NCBI GenBank assembly: GCA_002803225.1
Contig: NXFV01000940.1
Location: forward strand, 124,001 to 188,000
Direction of reading: 5' to 3'
DNA length: 64,000 bases
Origin: Gamarada debralockiae
Taxonomy: Eukaryota; Ascomycota; Leotiomycetes; Helotiales; Hyphodiscaceae
The stretch's first letter is position 1; every line of letters begins with the position of its first letter. The notes beneath the pieces were generated by a model. That model saw only the letters and a program-made list of their open reading frames with translations. It ran no database searches and was not told the DNA's origin. The position numbers and the translations under genes were made by a program. Below, one piece after another: positions 21,765 through 34,106 of this stretch.

Positions 21765-22440
21765 TTACGGTGACATTCTCTGCAGTAAAGTATCGAATTC
21801 ACGCATATCAGACGAGATGTTGAAGACTCCATGACAGAACTCACCCAGGTTGCGGTGGTAAGAAAACATGCCTACATCAAGATGCAATTCGTCCCAAGGC
21901 TTGAACATGGATATTTTCTTTTCGAGAAGAATTGAGTGATCCGTGGAAATGTCATCAAGTCCGAGATGCACCTTCTTTATCATGCCTCGTTGAAGTGCAT
22001 TTCTCGTCGTTCGAAACCCATATCATGCGTCCAAGGAAGCCCAGGTCGTCGTAGTCTCTACAACTCCGCATTATCCATTACCCAACAACCAGTACCCCAG
22101 ACAGCCTGGATAAACTTATACAGAGCTAGATTAGCTTCAGCATGTGTCTGCCGACAAGCTCTCAATATCCCCAGGTGCAGCTTTCTTCCTTTTTGCGTGA
22201 GGTCGTCTCCGGAGAGAGCGTAGCCGCACTCCGCATGCTTATTTCCACAGACTCTGAGATTGAGATCCTTTCTCTCAAAAGCAGTTTGCGAATTTTGATA
22301 GCCCTTACTTCGACAGAGCTCATATGCCTCGCGTTCGGTGACCGTAGCTTCGCAAATAACGTGAGAGGTGACTTCGCCCACAGTTTCGTATCCGTTCCAG
22401 TATTTTCTCCCTTTATGTGTATCGTTTGGTATGGCATGTA
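21765..22440 (-). pseudogene. Decayed 2EXR/F-box-like fungal gene
   Basis: The reading YWNGYETVGEVTSHVICEAT is followed by LHLGILRACRQTHAEANLALYKF, the ILRxCRQxxxEA block typical of fungal 2EXR/DUF7730-type F-box-like proteins. After DNAEL a stop and a frame change intervene; the next frame reads TTRNALQRGMIKKVHLGLDDIS, the following block of the same family. The start codon region is also out of frame. Probably a broken gene; a missed intron could explain part of the shift. Confidence 0.55.
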
Positions 22441-23378
22441 TCGGAACCGAAACGTGCTAAAATGTACCGTCATTTGAATGGCGATAGCCCGTTCCCGAGA
22501 CTAGTTGAACAAAGCCGAGGACTTTCACAGTGGATGGTTTGGGTTGGACTTCAAACCTTCGAGTTGGCGCTTTCGACGGACGAAGTTCACAGAAATGAGT
22601 ACATGCTATGGAGGCGGGAACATGCATGAGAGTCTAAGGAGTGGATGTAGTAAATTTGCACCGCAGCTTCTAGGATACAGATGTTGCTGCTTTTATAATG
22701 TATACTTATCGGCCTTCCAATGCGTCTGAGACGGCCTTGCCGCAAATTAGCCTACAATGGCGCCGCTGCATGAGTCCTCAGCCCAATAGGGTGGCCGGTG
22801 GCGGTTGATGTTATGACTACCCTGATACTGAGGTGCATATGGCGCTAGTCCAAAATGGGCTTTAAAGGTTTCAATTCAAAATCTCTACCCCTTCCTACAG
22901 AGTTCGGCTCGTCCCATATATCTACTGCTTGATCCCAGGTCCTCGGCCTTCTCCAGCTTTTCGGTCTTCCCCAGATATCACCGTACCTCCTAGACTTATC
23001 AACAGCGGTCACGTCACCAGGGTTTCAAAACGGTTCTGTCACGTCACGTAAGACAGAGACCAATAGCCCAGGATAGAGCTCAATGATAGATGATCTCTAT
23101 TGATTATAAGCTTAAGGGTAAATGCTGTAAGACTCAGGGGGCTTGTTGCCTGACGCTAGCGGCCGCGTCATTTGGTCAGCTCCTTGTCTGCCCTCTTTCA
23201 TCCACACTTGGAAGCATAAAAAGAAAAAATTATAGGGTCAGAGCCCCAAAAGAATAGAATACGCGTTCTAGCCTCGCTTCCATACACTACGTCGAACCTG
23301 GGCATCTTTCAAATCTCCATAGTACACAGGATACAGATCTGAATTCTCAATTCCGAGCCTATTACCCTAGATGTTCGA
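22441..23378. other. Intergenic, no gene seen
   Basis: About 940 bp. No coding signal; NotI-like GCGGCCGC at 23159-23166. It contains the 3' flank of the catalase gene. Confidence 0.5.
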
Positions 23379-25585
23379 CTACCCACAGATAGATTGGACG
23401 TCGTCGAGTGGTAGACGCTGGGGATACCTGCCGGGAATAGCGAGTGCGCCGGCGATTTCCTGTGCTAACTGGGTTGCAGACGTCTCGCTGAAGAGGCCAA
23501 TGTTCGTCTGAGGCTGTAAGGCGCGGAATAAGGTCGAAGCGCCTCCTAGAGCACCAATCGGTTTGCCGTGAGTGTAAGCTTCTTGAACAAAAGCCTGCAT
23601 GTCTGGCGACTGGGTGTTATTTCCAACAACTATGACGGCATCATAGAAGACGCTCGATGTGGTGACGTAGCTCTGAGTCGCAGATCCTCCTCTGCTCAAG
23701 GAGCCTTGATGCGGCGCAATGACGTCGAATATCAGTTGCTGCCCTTCGAATACCTGCTGCAAGGACGCGAGATCGGCAGTTGATGGTCCGGCGTTGTCGG
23801 TGATGATTCCCACGCTGAGCCCAACCACAGGCTGAGGTGTCGTGTACTGCAGAGGATACTGGGAGGGGTATTGAATTCCGGAAATATTTGGAGTTCCCTG
23901 CGCGGCAGGCAATGGGATCCCGAGGCCATATGCCACACGACGTGCCAGGCAGTTGTCGATGGAATTGAGAACTTTGTTGACGAACTTGATCTTAACATCC
24001 TGATCTGCAACCAAGCCAATCTCCAGACGATAGGCGTCCACGGTATGCTGTTGAGAATAGTTATTCTGCGAGTTGAAGAAGATGGCCGCTTGCGTGTAAG
24101 GGTCATTGTTGAATTCGTAACGTCCAATGCGTCCGTTGAAGTTCTGGTTTCCGTACTCGTATGCTGTTGGTCCCGAGGCCTCATGAATACCGCCTATGTC
24201 GTTTGGGGTCGAAGCAGAATTTCCTTCGAAAAGATACATTTGCATGAGACCGTCACGGAAGTTGTTGTTCACCGGGACGATAGGAGAATTGACCCCCATC
24301 TGGACGAAATTCTCAGAGCCGTGTCGGTACTGGTGGGTCTCATCATAGGCCAAGAGACGCCAGCTGATCACTGGGTCTGGCACGAAAGTGATACCAGTCA
24401 CGACATTTGAAGGGCTGAATGCCACTTGCTCGGTCTCAGCGAAATAGTTCGTGGGGTTGCGATTGAGAGTCATGGTCCCAAGAGTAATGGGAGGATTTTC
24501 CTCGAACGGTATAACAATTGTTGGGTCTAGGAGGTCGTAGTTCTTATACATGAAAGTGTCGTCGTCAGGGAAAAGCTGCACCATTAGATCGTATTGAGGA
24601 AATCTGCCGGCCGCGATGTTGTTATAGAGATCCGCACGTTGAAACTGAGGCAACTTTCCAGCTATCTTCGACATCTCATCTTGCACATTGGATCGATAGC
24701 CAAGTTTTGGAATGAAATACCACTTAAACAAAGTGGTTGCACCTTCTGCGTTGATGAAGCGGTACGTAGAAACGCCTGCTGACCCATGATGGCGTGAAGT
24801 TCTTGGAATTCCCAAATCACTGATCACATTCATGACTTGGAAAGCGCTTTCTGTACGCTGGGTGAAGAAGTCATATGCTGTGGTATGGGCGGTGCCAACT
24901 ATCATCAAGGTTAGTTGAAATTTTATAGGCTTTTCCACGGATCACTTAGCCTACACGCTGGAAATCCCGAATCAGGTTCTTGCTTGATCGCGTGAACAAC
25001 GTCAGGGAAGAGAAGCCCGTCATTAACCAGGAAGGAAGGAAGATGAAGTCCAAGTAAGTCGTGGTTGCCACATTGAGTATACAGCTTCGTTGCGAATCCA
25101 CGGATATCACGATCGACATCTCCTCCTCCCGCAGGTGAAACCACCGTTGAAAAGCGTACGAAGGTATCGGTTGATGCGCCAGCTTGCAAGAAACAAGCTG
25201 AAGTAAGATTGCTGTAGTCTCCATTGGAAACGAAAGTTCCATAGGCGCCGTGGCCAACAGCGTGAACAACTCTTTCGGCTTGACGCTCTTTGGCAAAATG
25301 GAGGACCTTCTTGCGGCCAATGGTATCTTCTAGGAGCACTGGACCTCGGGGGCCAACTTTCAATGAGACGGTCGTGTTGACTGGTACCCCAAGCTCCCCA
25401 GTCTCGGCTTGGCCCATTGTGTTCCGTCGGAAGCTGGCCAGTTGATCTTGCTATACACAAGGTCAGTGTTGATGACAAATATATACAATTAAGATATCGC
25501 CCATGATTGTTTATACCTTTGGTGTCTGCGAAGACACAGTCAGAGCAAGGCTCAAGATCAGGCTGATGGGTAAATTGAAATGCAT
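23379..25585 (-). CDS. Secreted large-subunit catalase with altered distal site
   Basis: Heme catalase of the large-subunit clade, about 694 residues. Exon 1 (from 25585) gives the signal peptide MHFNLPISLILSLALTVSSQ; an intron ends before QDQLASFRRN, and another near 24908-24950 joins SGFPA to FGTAHTTAYDF. Seen: RVVHAVGHGAYG with the catalytic His near residue 86, FVRFSTV, DRDIRGFATK, and RLLAYDETHQYRHG with the proximal Tyr ligand near 373. The usual GNN(T/I)P stretch is GLHLP near 157-161, so the distal Asn is missing. A flavodoxin/DJ-1-like C-terminal domain begins near VGLSVGIITD. Extracellular peroxide removal is expected of the family, but turnover here may be reduced or redirected. 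Confidence 0.9.
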
Positions 25586-27448
25586 GTTCGGCCCTGAGGG
25601 TTGCGAAGCGGCACAAAGTATATTGTGTGTTTTGTTTTGTGAGTTGTCACTCGATACGAAGCTTGCTGTTTTTGGTTGCTGTCTTTGACTTGTGGATGTC
25701 TATGGAGCAGCGAAACACGGCATATTTATACACTCAGTTGAACGTGACCAACTTACGTACCCGCATACCTCGGAGCAGCCACACTGTTTTTGGGCCGTCT
25801 GTTGTCAGAAACTTTGGGACATTAAAAGCTACAAAGTAAGCAAATTTTACATCGTGCACTAACTGGGATATATGGGTATGGATCTATGGAATTAAGGATT
25901 GCATGCAGAGAGTACCACAGCCATCTTGAATCTGATAGGCTGAGATGTATGGTGTTCTGATTCCAAAAATACTCAGGTTGAAGACTGTTGAGGGAACTAA
26001 TGGATTCAGAAGCTGAGACTTTCTATCAACTTCGGAATCCTTTGCATTGCTGCCATGCTAGAAAAGACTTCCTTAAGTGTGTTACTAATTTACTATGTAT
26101 ATTTTCCAGGCAGATCACGTGCTTATATCTAATGGCGTGGAGAAGGGTGAGATATGGAGCAGCAGGTCGGCTTTGGAAACAAAAGCAGAATTATTTTGAG
26201 CTGTATCTTAGGGTGTCTATGTGTTCGCCTGTTGTCGTGGAATCACTGACTATTGACGGAATCACAAGTCACATGATAAATGATTCCATCCCTAGCTCTT
26301 ACCAGTCATTTCGCCTCTTAGAAACAACCAATGACAGTTCCTGTGTTTGTGGCATTGCGAGACAAAAAATGCCCTTTAATAACAAAGTATGCATACGCAG
26401 TTCCCTCTTAACTCCCTCCACACAGTTACTTTAGTATAGCGGCCGCAGGGCCAGTGGGAGAAGAAGGCCCTAATAGCCGTAGCTAGTGAAGGTGAACCAA
26501 TAAGCAATGTTAACGTGCTCGCCATGTTAACGAAGTTGTCTTGGCACGGGTGTCTATAGTACGTCGGACTGGTCAGATCAGATTCCACATCAAACAAAAC
26601 AGGCAGCTCAATCCAGCTGCCCCTTTCGCAGCTGCATGACATTTTATTATTTACTGTCCGTACGACAGCCTTATCCTTGCCTAAAAGAGTGGACATTTAA
26701 TTGAATCATATACTTAGCTGTCATCTATTTGCAAACTCTGTATGGAAACATCAGCAGTGCACGTTCAGGATTAGAAGACCTCCCCAGTGACCTGGGTTGC
26801 CGAAAGCAAATCCACCATTATAGCCCTGGCATCCTGGGAGCCTTCAGGAACGCTGCGCCCCGAGATCAAGCAGGCATAACACAGTAATTTTAACTGCTGT
26901 AGTACATGTCATAATTTAGAACTTACTGGGAAGGGTGATTCTGTCGAATGTATTTCAATCGGATTGTTGTTGAAACCGAATCGGATGTTGCTTATTTCCT
27001 GCAAGTCTTCCAATTTCCAAGACTTGATTTTCTTTGGGTAGAACACAAAGTCCTCGTGATGCCAAAGCATTCGTTGAAGGACATCAGAAGATGTAACGTG
27101 GAACCGGCCGGCCGTGCTTGTTAGGACGGTGCTGCATATTCAAGCTGCTTGCCGTCAGGGGTGCTCACTTCAACATGCGATTTGAAAGTGACCAGAATTT
27201 CTCGAAATATACTTTAACAGCAAGACCTAACCTTAAAACATCTACAAAAGTTTTTATAAACAGAAATTTCCACCCCACCCAACGTTTCCTAGCCTCAAAA
27301 TATGTAATGAATCTAATGCTACCTGTGAGATAAAATAGAACTAGAGTAGATACACCTTTCAATACGGCTTATACTCCAACCAAATGATGAACTCGAAGAA
27401 TGGGGGTTGCAATTTTGGAAGCAACTCCATTATCCATGAGATTTGTCA
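25586..27448. other. Long intergenic region, no gene seen
   Basis: About 1.9 kb. Open frames (for example 25988-26434) have unnatural composition. It holds the catalase promoter proximally and an A/T-rich part around 27180-27340. No repeats with clear ends were found. Confidence 0.5.
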
Positions 27449-28285
27449 CTATTGATGACTGTTCACCTTAGGAGGTTGCTTCGAGCTACCATTTAACAGC
27501 TTCAGAGTCGAAAGATGAACCAATAGTGTGAGCGTTTGATAAGAATCCCATAAAATCCAAAGGGGAAAGAAGACCCATAACATTTTGAATAGGACCAAAT
27601 ACACCCACAAAGTCAGGAAGTTTGAGGCGTCAAGATTCGTCGACCCGGAGAGCCACTCGGGTGAAAGTGTCATGAATCCTCCGTAAAGCTCGCCCGTAGC
27701 GACAATTACCATCCAGAACCACACCTTGTTGTTGTCCCGCTTCCGCAGCAGATGACACACATACAGCGCCAGAGGAGCCATGACGAAAACGGTAAGGAGC
27801 TCTAGGCTGGTTATCGTCAGGTCGGAGCCGCCCCATCGTTTGTCCGCCTTTGCATACTCCTGCCATAGTCTTGCAGTGATGGAAGTGCCATAAAAAGGTC
27901 CGTAGAGGCGCTGCGAGTCACCGAGGAAAGAGGCGCTTGCGGGAGTCATAGGCGTGGAATATATTCCGCGGGTGTACGTGACATCGAGTTTCGACATGGA
28001 CGTGAAGAAGACATTGTAGAGGTAGGAAGCTTCGAAAGAAAGGTGGATGAGGGCGTCGAATAAATGCCAAATGAAGAAGATGCGGATCTTGGTAGTAGAT
28101 GATTTGGGGAGGATGATGAAGGAGGCGCTGTAAGTAGTTGCAAGGAGAGCTGCGATGGCGGAGAGGACAAAAATGCTTGTGTGGCTAAAAATGGGAGGGC
28201 TTTCGAGTTCTGGTAGCCTGTGGATTGACATCGGACATGCCATGGCTTTCGATGAAATTTGGTCTTGATATCGCACGATTGACAC
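27449..28285 (-). CDS. EBP/EXPERA-family membrane protein (sterol isomerase-like)
   Basis: A 278-residue polytopic membrane protein of the emopamil-binding protein fold, which in sterol synthesis shifts the delta-8 double bond to delta-7 in the ER. Seen: helix with WHLFDALIHLSFEASY (the H...E pair of the active site), LWQEYAKADKRWGGSD (the third acidic residue and family hallmark), TGELYGGFMTLSPEW, and the last core helix KMLWVFFPLWILWDSY. About five hydrophobic helices. The start at 28285 gives a hydrophilic leader; Met at 28243 is an alternative. It lies 5 kb from a CYP61-like P450, another sterol-type enzyme. Confidence 0.85.
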   Translation of the reverse strand: MSIVRYQDQISSKAMACPMSIHRLPELESPPIFSHTSIFVLSAIAALLATTYSASFIILPKSSTTKIRIFFIWHLFDALIHLSFEASYLYNVFFTSMSKLDVTYTRGIYSTPMTPASASFLGDSQRLYGPFYGTSITARLWQEYAKADKRWGGSDLTITSLELLTVFVMAPLALYVCHLLRKRDNNKVWFWMVIVATGELYGGFMTLSPEWLSGSTNLDASNFLTLWVYLVLFKMLWVFFPLWILWDSYQTLTLLVHLSTLKLLNGSSKQPPKVNSHQ

Positions 28286-28446
28286 TTTAGTAGGGGTGAA
28301 AAAGAAGTTCAGAGGGATGGGAGAAAGCTAAAGCAAGCCTATATCTTACTGAATATTCACAAATGCTGCCGTGTAATATAGAACTTCAGAAAACTCCTAA
28401 ATTCTAAGCGGGCGATTTCAAATGCGTCATTGCATTCGATTCCAGT

Positions 28447-28806
28447 ATGATTCCACAGCAACGCCTTTTTGATTTTCGGCGTGTCATCGCAAGTCTGACC
28501 TTCCGGTGCGAGGAGACAATCCCTGCTATTCTTAGTCTTCCCGATCATGGGAGATCAGCTCTAGGACATCTTCTCCTTCGTATCACCGAATCACAGAACG
28601 GCAACATCAAAATCGGCGGAGTCGATGTTCGAGAATACTCTATTGGCTTGTTGTGCCGCAAAATTGTGTTGATTCCGCGCAAATGCAAACTCTTGAGCGA
28701 GACCATTATACAATGCCTCGAGTACGGTTTACCAAACTCAGAATGTATCAAAGATGCGATGGTGTTTGCTGCCTGTCAGGCAGTCAATATACATGACGTA
28801 TCATAA
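28447..28806 (+). pseudogene. ABC-transporter nucleotide-binding domain scrap
   Basis: The frame reads GHLLLRITESQNGNIKIGGVDVREYSIGLL and then IVLIPRKCKLLSETIIQCLEYG, the stretch from Walker A to Q-loop of a full-size ABC exporter (MDR type). The Walker A itself has become DHGRSALG, lacking the GK(S/T), and no signature LSGGQ or Walker B follows. Cannot function. Confidence 0.72.
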
Positions 28807-29969
28807 AACCCCGTATCACTGAAAAACGACCGTATCTCTGAAGCCCACTAATTAGGCGAAGCCGTAAAAATTAGTGGGTCAGTTCGCCCACGTGCCTTAG
28901 CCCTGGTCGCCAAAATCTCGCTAGTCAACACGTCTGTGCCCCTCGTGGACGATTGTTTGTTGTTATGATGTACCTGCAAAGCCTCAGAGTGCATTGGTTG
29001 GTCAAGTAAAACTGGCAGAGAAATCCCAGGTTGACAAGAAGTTCTGCTACCCCGGAATATTTCGCAACTCTTGGGACATCCTTCTAGGAGTAGGGCTACG
29101 TCTCGCAATTCACGAATCCATCCCTACTTAGGCCAAAGAAGTTTAGAAGTATACGTACTCCAAGTGTAACGCCAGCATACGGGTTGATGACAGCACCCTG
29201 CTCGGTAAAAAGTTGAAACATATCACCGTCATTCACGAAATGCAGATGAATGGCAACCTAGTGATCCGCTGGATCGACATTCCGCTCGTCTCGATACCGG
29301 TTGTAAACGTCCTGACTAGGTGCTTCTCCCGGCACCGGCCCAATCCTTAGAAGACCTCGGAGTCAGTATAACTCTACCGGGAAACAGAGTGCAAAACGAG
29401 CCTCAAAGGAAATTATACATCCCTCTTGACACCGATCCCGTAGGATATGCCATCCTCGCGGAATGGACATATTCCCTTGGGGAATACGAGGCGAATCCTG
29501 TCTGTCCTGCCAATTGGGTTTCAGAAGACTACTTTCCCGGAGACGAATATTTCGAGAGATCAATTCTTGACGTCAAGAGATCTACTTCTGGTTCTTTCTT
29601 ATGTTTTGTTATATCTTACGTACAGAATAGCTCTCCTCGGTCAGGCAACTCCCCTACTGGACTTTACATGCCTTTTCAAAGCTCAAGTACTTGATCGACC
29701 CATCCTCTGATGGCAACCAATGGCTCAGGGGCTCGGATAGTGCTGTAGCCTCCTGTACCCTCAGGCAGACTTTTCACGCAAATCCGAGTCAGCCGAAACT
29801 TCGATTTCTTCGTCCGAGGTTCCCAACCATTTCTGAATATTCAACATTCGGAACTTCGATAGTCACAAGGCACCACTCTTTCGTAGAGTGCAGACTTTGT
29901 ATGATGTCTGATGCTTAATCAACTCCGAGCCATTCCCACCGGGGCCACATCCGAGAAAGGGTCCGGTTA
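28807..29969. other. Relic-rich region, nothing assignable
   Basis: Plus-strand phrases such as HITVIHEMQMNGNLVIRWIDIPL (about 29215-29285) and a 124-codon frame at 29320-29694 look protein-derived but carry no recognisable domain. Probably remains of one or more broken genes. Confidence 0.35.
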
Positions 29970-32120
29970 CGTCAAAAGCGGAAGACAACGTCTTGCCGGT
30001 CATGCCGGGACAGGAAAGTCCGTTGTGACAAATCACAACCCTTGCGATACCTGTGAGAAGAGAGGATACCCTGATTTTATGCTCGTATGAGAGCCCAACC
30101 GGCCACAATGCTTCAGCCAACCCACGAACGGCAACGCCATCTGCAGAGAGCTTGTCACATGCTCAGAATGTCTCCGGCATCGAATCTGCACATGGGACTC
30201 TGCATTCAGGAGCCGATTCGGGGATTGCTGGCGGCAGGAACGAAAATGTGACTAGTCCGTCTGTCCGAGACGGTCGCCGAGAGCCTTTTCTGGGAGAGAA
30301 TGCTATCCCGTCTTTCGCTCGAGATCAAACCAGTCCTGTGAATGGGTCCAGTACGAGGAATAATGTCGAAGCCGTGTTCATGCCGATAATTGGATACGGG
30401 AACACTGATTCCGATAAAGAATTCTTACCCGTAATGGCTGATAGGTCCAACATCCACGAGGGATTGCGTCAGATCGGGATATTATCAAGTGGGTGGTTCA
30501 GGAAAACCAGCAGGTGGCGAGAGAAATCTTGAATTAATTTGTGGTAGGACCTTTCAATGTTTCCACACTGAACTGCACACCTTCACTCCGATTCTCTCTG
30601 ACATTGACCTGTTTGAAAGACAGCTCGGTACTTTTATCGATAATAGAGCCAGACACAGAGGGAAGCATGGCTCAGATCTGCAGAAGACCTTCTCTTCATC
30701 CTGGATCAGGCTACTGTACGTAGTGGTGGCTCTGGGGATCCAATTCTTAGACCTCCCTAATTCCTAATGAACCTCGATATCGAGCAGGTTGCCGCAGTAT
30801 TCATTGCAATCTCTTCGACACTGGAGCTTCCTCGTACGGCTGGCGACGGAGTGTTTGCAGGCTTTCATCGTACTAGGAAATGTCTTGTAGAATTTAATGA
30901 AGCTAGAAGCTACTTGGATTTTGCTGGGTACCACGATAAGAATTGCTCAAAGTTTGGGTCTCCATCACCAGATTGCGATGGGAGGTGAAAACCCAGCAGG
31001 GGGGAAGCTCTGGTAGGTCTTTCGGCCTGTCATTGAAAATACTTGCTGACCAAATTCGACCAGGCGTTCCATAGTCTGGCAGGACACTCTTCTATCTTTA
31101 TGTTCGATCAACCACCAGCAACTTTCATCAATCCATAGATCTTCAACATTGCCGTCGCTGGCAACTTGAGCTACTTCGAAGCTATGTATGCCTTACAACA
31201 ATGTGCGTTGGGGAGTATGAACGCGAAAATGACGAGCCCGCACGATTTCGATATAATTTCAATAACCATAACAAAATCGACAAAATATACGACCGAGTTC
31301 AAGAACACATTGGAAGCTTTGAAGGCTGTTCCAATTTTCATCAACGATGCGAGCACTATGGTTTCCGCCTGCATTTCTCATTTGTAGCCGGATGGCTGCC
31401 GAGAGGTGCCTTCAGAGGGGCATCTGTTCCCGAATCACAGCAGGAAGTCCGTGAAATGCTCATTACGAAGGGCAAGAAATCTCTAGTGGAAAGTCTCAGA
31501 GCATATCTGAACCTCCAGCCAGGCATCACGTTCGTAGGCCTACATCCACATTGGCCTCAGCTCGGCACTTGTCTTAGGTCTCCTCGGGGAAACAAAAATC
31601 AACCTGGAAGTACAAGAGCTTCAAGGTGCCCTCATTATACAGTGTTTCCAGTAGTGCAGCTTTTCCCAGACTATATTGCCAAGACTTGACAAAACCCATT
31701 ATTATATTGCCAAATTGGCAATATATTGCAAGATATTACATATTTTGTATGGGCGAGCACATCAAAGCTGGACTACATGCAATTTTTCAGGCCCGGTTTT
31801 GGACTGCAGTCTGCACTACTGGAAATACTGCTCTCATCGATATACTGAGCCCCGTCGATACTAGTGAGAATCGTCAAATGGGAGCGGATGACACTGTTGC
31901 GTTATCGAAACTCCACAGCAGGGCTCTTGCAGCACTCAAAGCTCTATACGAGGATCAGTCTCAGCGACTTCCTCCAGCGCCGACAATTCTTGGACCGGCA
32001 AAAAGGCTCCTGCCTACAGTAGATGCCAACCATTGCACATCAAATTCGGTGCCTTCTGCATGCATTCCCAATTTTCCAAATGAGACTCAAAATAACGTTC
32101 AACCGGCCCGGATAACGTAG
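29970..32120 (+). pseudogene. Wrecked Zn2Cys6 transcription factor gene
   Basis: The zinc cluster is readable as CRSCRDRKVRCDK (from about 29984) and, after a one-base shift, PCDTCEKRG. Then come a Ser-rich linker (30090-30530), the fungal_trans start FHTELHTFTPILSDIDLFERQ (about 30570) with WIRLLYVVVALGIQF, and in another frame WILLGTTIRIAQSLGLH preceded by a TAG where Gln is expected. Later RSIVWQDTLLSL (about 31070), YDRVQEHIGSFEGCSNF (31290) and a late LHSRALAALKALYEDQSQR (31910) complete the usual order. Several frame changes and stops mean no product. It sits upstream of the CYP61-like P450 on the opposite strand. Confidence 0.8.
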
Positions 32121-32354
32121 AAGTGTCGGGTGCCTGGGTGATGTCACCCATGGAGTTATTTAATTCGATTATTTGGGGTAAATGACATTCGCTCCATTCT
32201 TCACAGCCCAATCATTGGCCTTCTTTCCAGATCCTACTTTCTCTGTCCACGGCCTTCACAGACTGGGGATGGATGCTGATCCGTGGATGTTTTGAATTGG
32301 TTTTTGCGGAACCCATCTTTTCGGCGCTCATCACTCTCTAACGACGTCAACCCT

Positions 32355-34106
32355 CTATGACCTCTTCGCAAAGACCAATGGACAATCGTCCTGTGGGAGT
32401 CAGCGATTGGCACGTGAGCTTCCATGGTCCATGGAATATGTTGCAGGGGAACCTACCATAGGAAACAGTGTCGCAAACACTTTGATTTCCTCCGATCTTG
32501 CCGTTGGATGATGCACCCAATCCAGCTCGAGTGCAGCTTTTCCAATCATCGCCGTCATAGTCAGCTGCACATACTGCTGCGCAATACAATTATGCGGACC
32601 TGCTCCAAACACTAACCAATTCTTGCTCTTCTCAGCAGCATCTCCCGAAATCCATCTCTCGGGATCGAATACATCAGGCTGGGTATATACTTCGGGATCA
32701 TGCAGTGCAGGATAGCACGACGGGATAACCATCGCCCCTTTGGGTACGGTGTATGTTGGTGTGACGGGGAAAGCCCTCTTGGCAAGATACGGGACGAAGA
32801 TGACTGGTGGACGGTAGCGGAGGAGTTCTTTCACAACGGCGTTGGTGTATGTCATCGACTCCAGCATCTGCAGGCTGACCGGAGCACTCCTGTCCCCATT
32901 TCTTGCTTCGAGGTTCTCCTGTCGAACTCGACCCAGAACATCGGGTCGCTGTGCCATTGTTTGAAAAAGCCAAGTTGTCGCACTGCTGGACGCGTCTTGC
33001 GATGCGAACAGAAAGGTGAACAATGTTTGAGCGATCTCGAAGTCTGTGAATTCTCGCAGCAGGACGGAGGGCTTCTCGGTATCGACAATACCAGCAGCAA
33101 TGTTCTCGCGATACCGTTTTGACTCTATCATGCTAGAGATCCAGCGGTCGATGATGCACGTCGGCTTCCCGCCCGCACCCATGTTGATCTTGCTCGCAGC
33201 AGCGCACTTGGTGAACTCGGCAAGAACACCATCCGCCGCCCGTTTCCCCAGCCAGACCTTCGTGTATGGAACGTAAAGAGACAGAGGGACGTTGACGAGT
33301 TCGAGCGCAGCAGTGATGCAGTAGTAATCGTCCGCAATCTTCTTAACTGCTTCGTCCGAGATATAGTAGCCCACGAACGTACGACAGGAGATTGCGCAAT
33401 TGATTTCTCGAAAGTTGGCCATGAATGGCATCGGCTTCCCTCCGTTATCTCTGCTCGCCTGAATAAATTTATCGAAGTACTCGGAGAATACTCTCTCTTG
33501 TGTGGGGAGGTAGGATTCGAGTGCTTTGCGTGTGAAAAGACTATTCAGGCCTTTGCGGAAGTCGACATGGGCTTTGCCGCCCAGGAAGACCCATGCGCTG
33601 GGACCCATAATATCCTGCGCAACTGAAACAAGGCATGGCTTAACGTAAGCGGAGGAGTTGAAGACTTTGCGTGCCAAATCACGGTCAGAAGCAAGGACGA
33701 CGAATCTGTCAATCACAACTGTCAGTATGTGAGGTTCGTGGTTAGACATCCTGGGAGAGACTTACTTGTGGAAGACTGATACACAGCTGAGTTTGCCACT
33801 CGCCCACTGTCTTTGATATGCTTCAAACTTGGGATCGAGTGATTGGAGGAATGGTCCCATGAATGGAAGTTTGAACATTGGTCCAGCAATTGATCCTTTG
33901 TTCTTGATGTACATGACTAAACAAAGTCAGCAATGCGGAAGATAGTGCTTTCTGGGGAGAAGATCTGTACACTGATCATAGGCTGCGAGAACTACCAAAA
34001 TTGAAACAACAATTTGCCAGCCACTCATCGCGGCAAAATGATTCTCGAAGAAGCGGCCGACATGGTCTAAGGCGGGAGCATGCGGTACACCGGAAGCACT
34101 CGCCAT
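32355..34106 (-). CDS. CYP61/ERG5-like cytochrome P450
   Basis: Cytochrome P450 closest by eye to fungal CYP61 (sterol C-22 desaturase, ERG5, the late ergosterol pathway in the ER). Four exons: 34106-33971, 33916-33766, 33705-32457 and 32390-32355 (introns 54, 60 and 66 nt), 523 residues. The start at 34106 (MASASGVPH) precedes a membrane anchor with VSILVVLAAY. Seen: FLFASQDASSSATTW (I-helix), KELLRYRPP (ExxR), FDPERW, and the heme loop FGAGPHNCIAQ with the Cys thiolate. The canonical Gly after Cys-x is Ala here. The final exon restores FPMDDCPLVF, the family end. It could be the housekeeping gene or a specialised copy; the altered loop and neighbours favour a copy. Confidence 0.9.

Noticed and set aside
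23159..23166. GCGGCCGC sites (23159, 26438, 39880) as traces of cloning
   Set aside because: They are isolated octamers in natural sequence with no vector flanks.
32654..33122. Plus-strand frames over the P450 gene
   Set aside because: They are shadows of a strongly conserved minus-strand P450.
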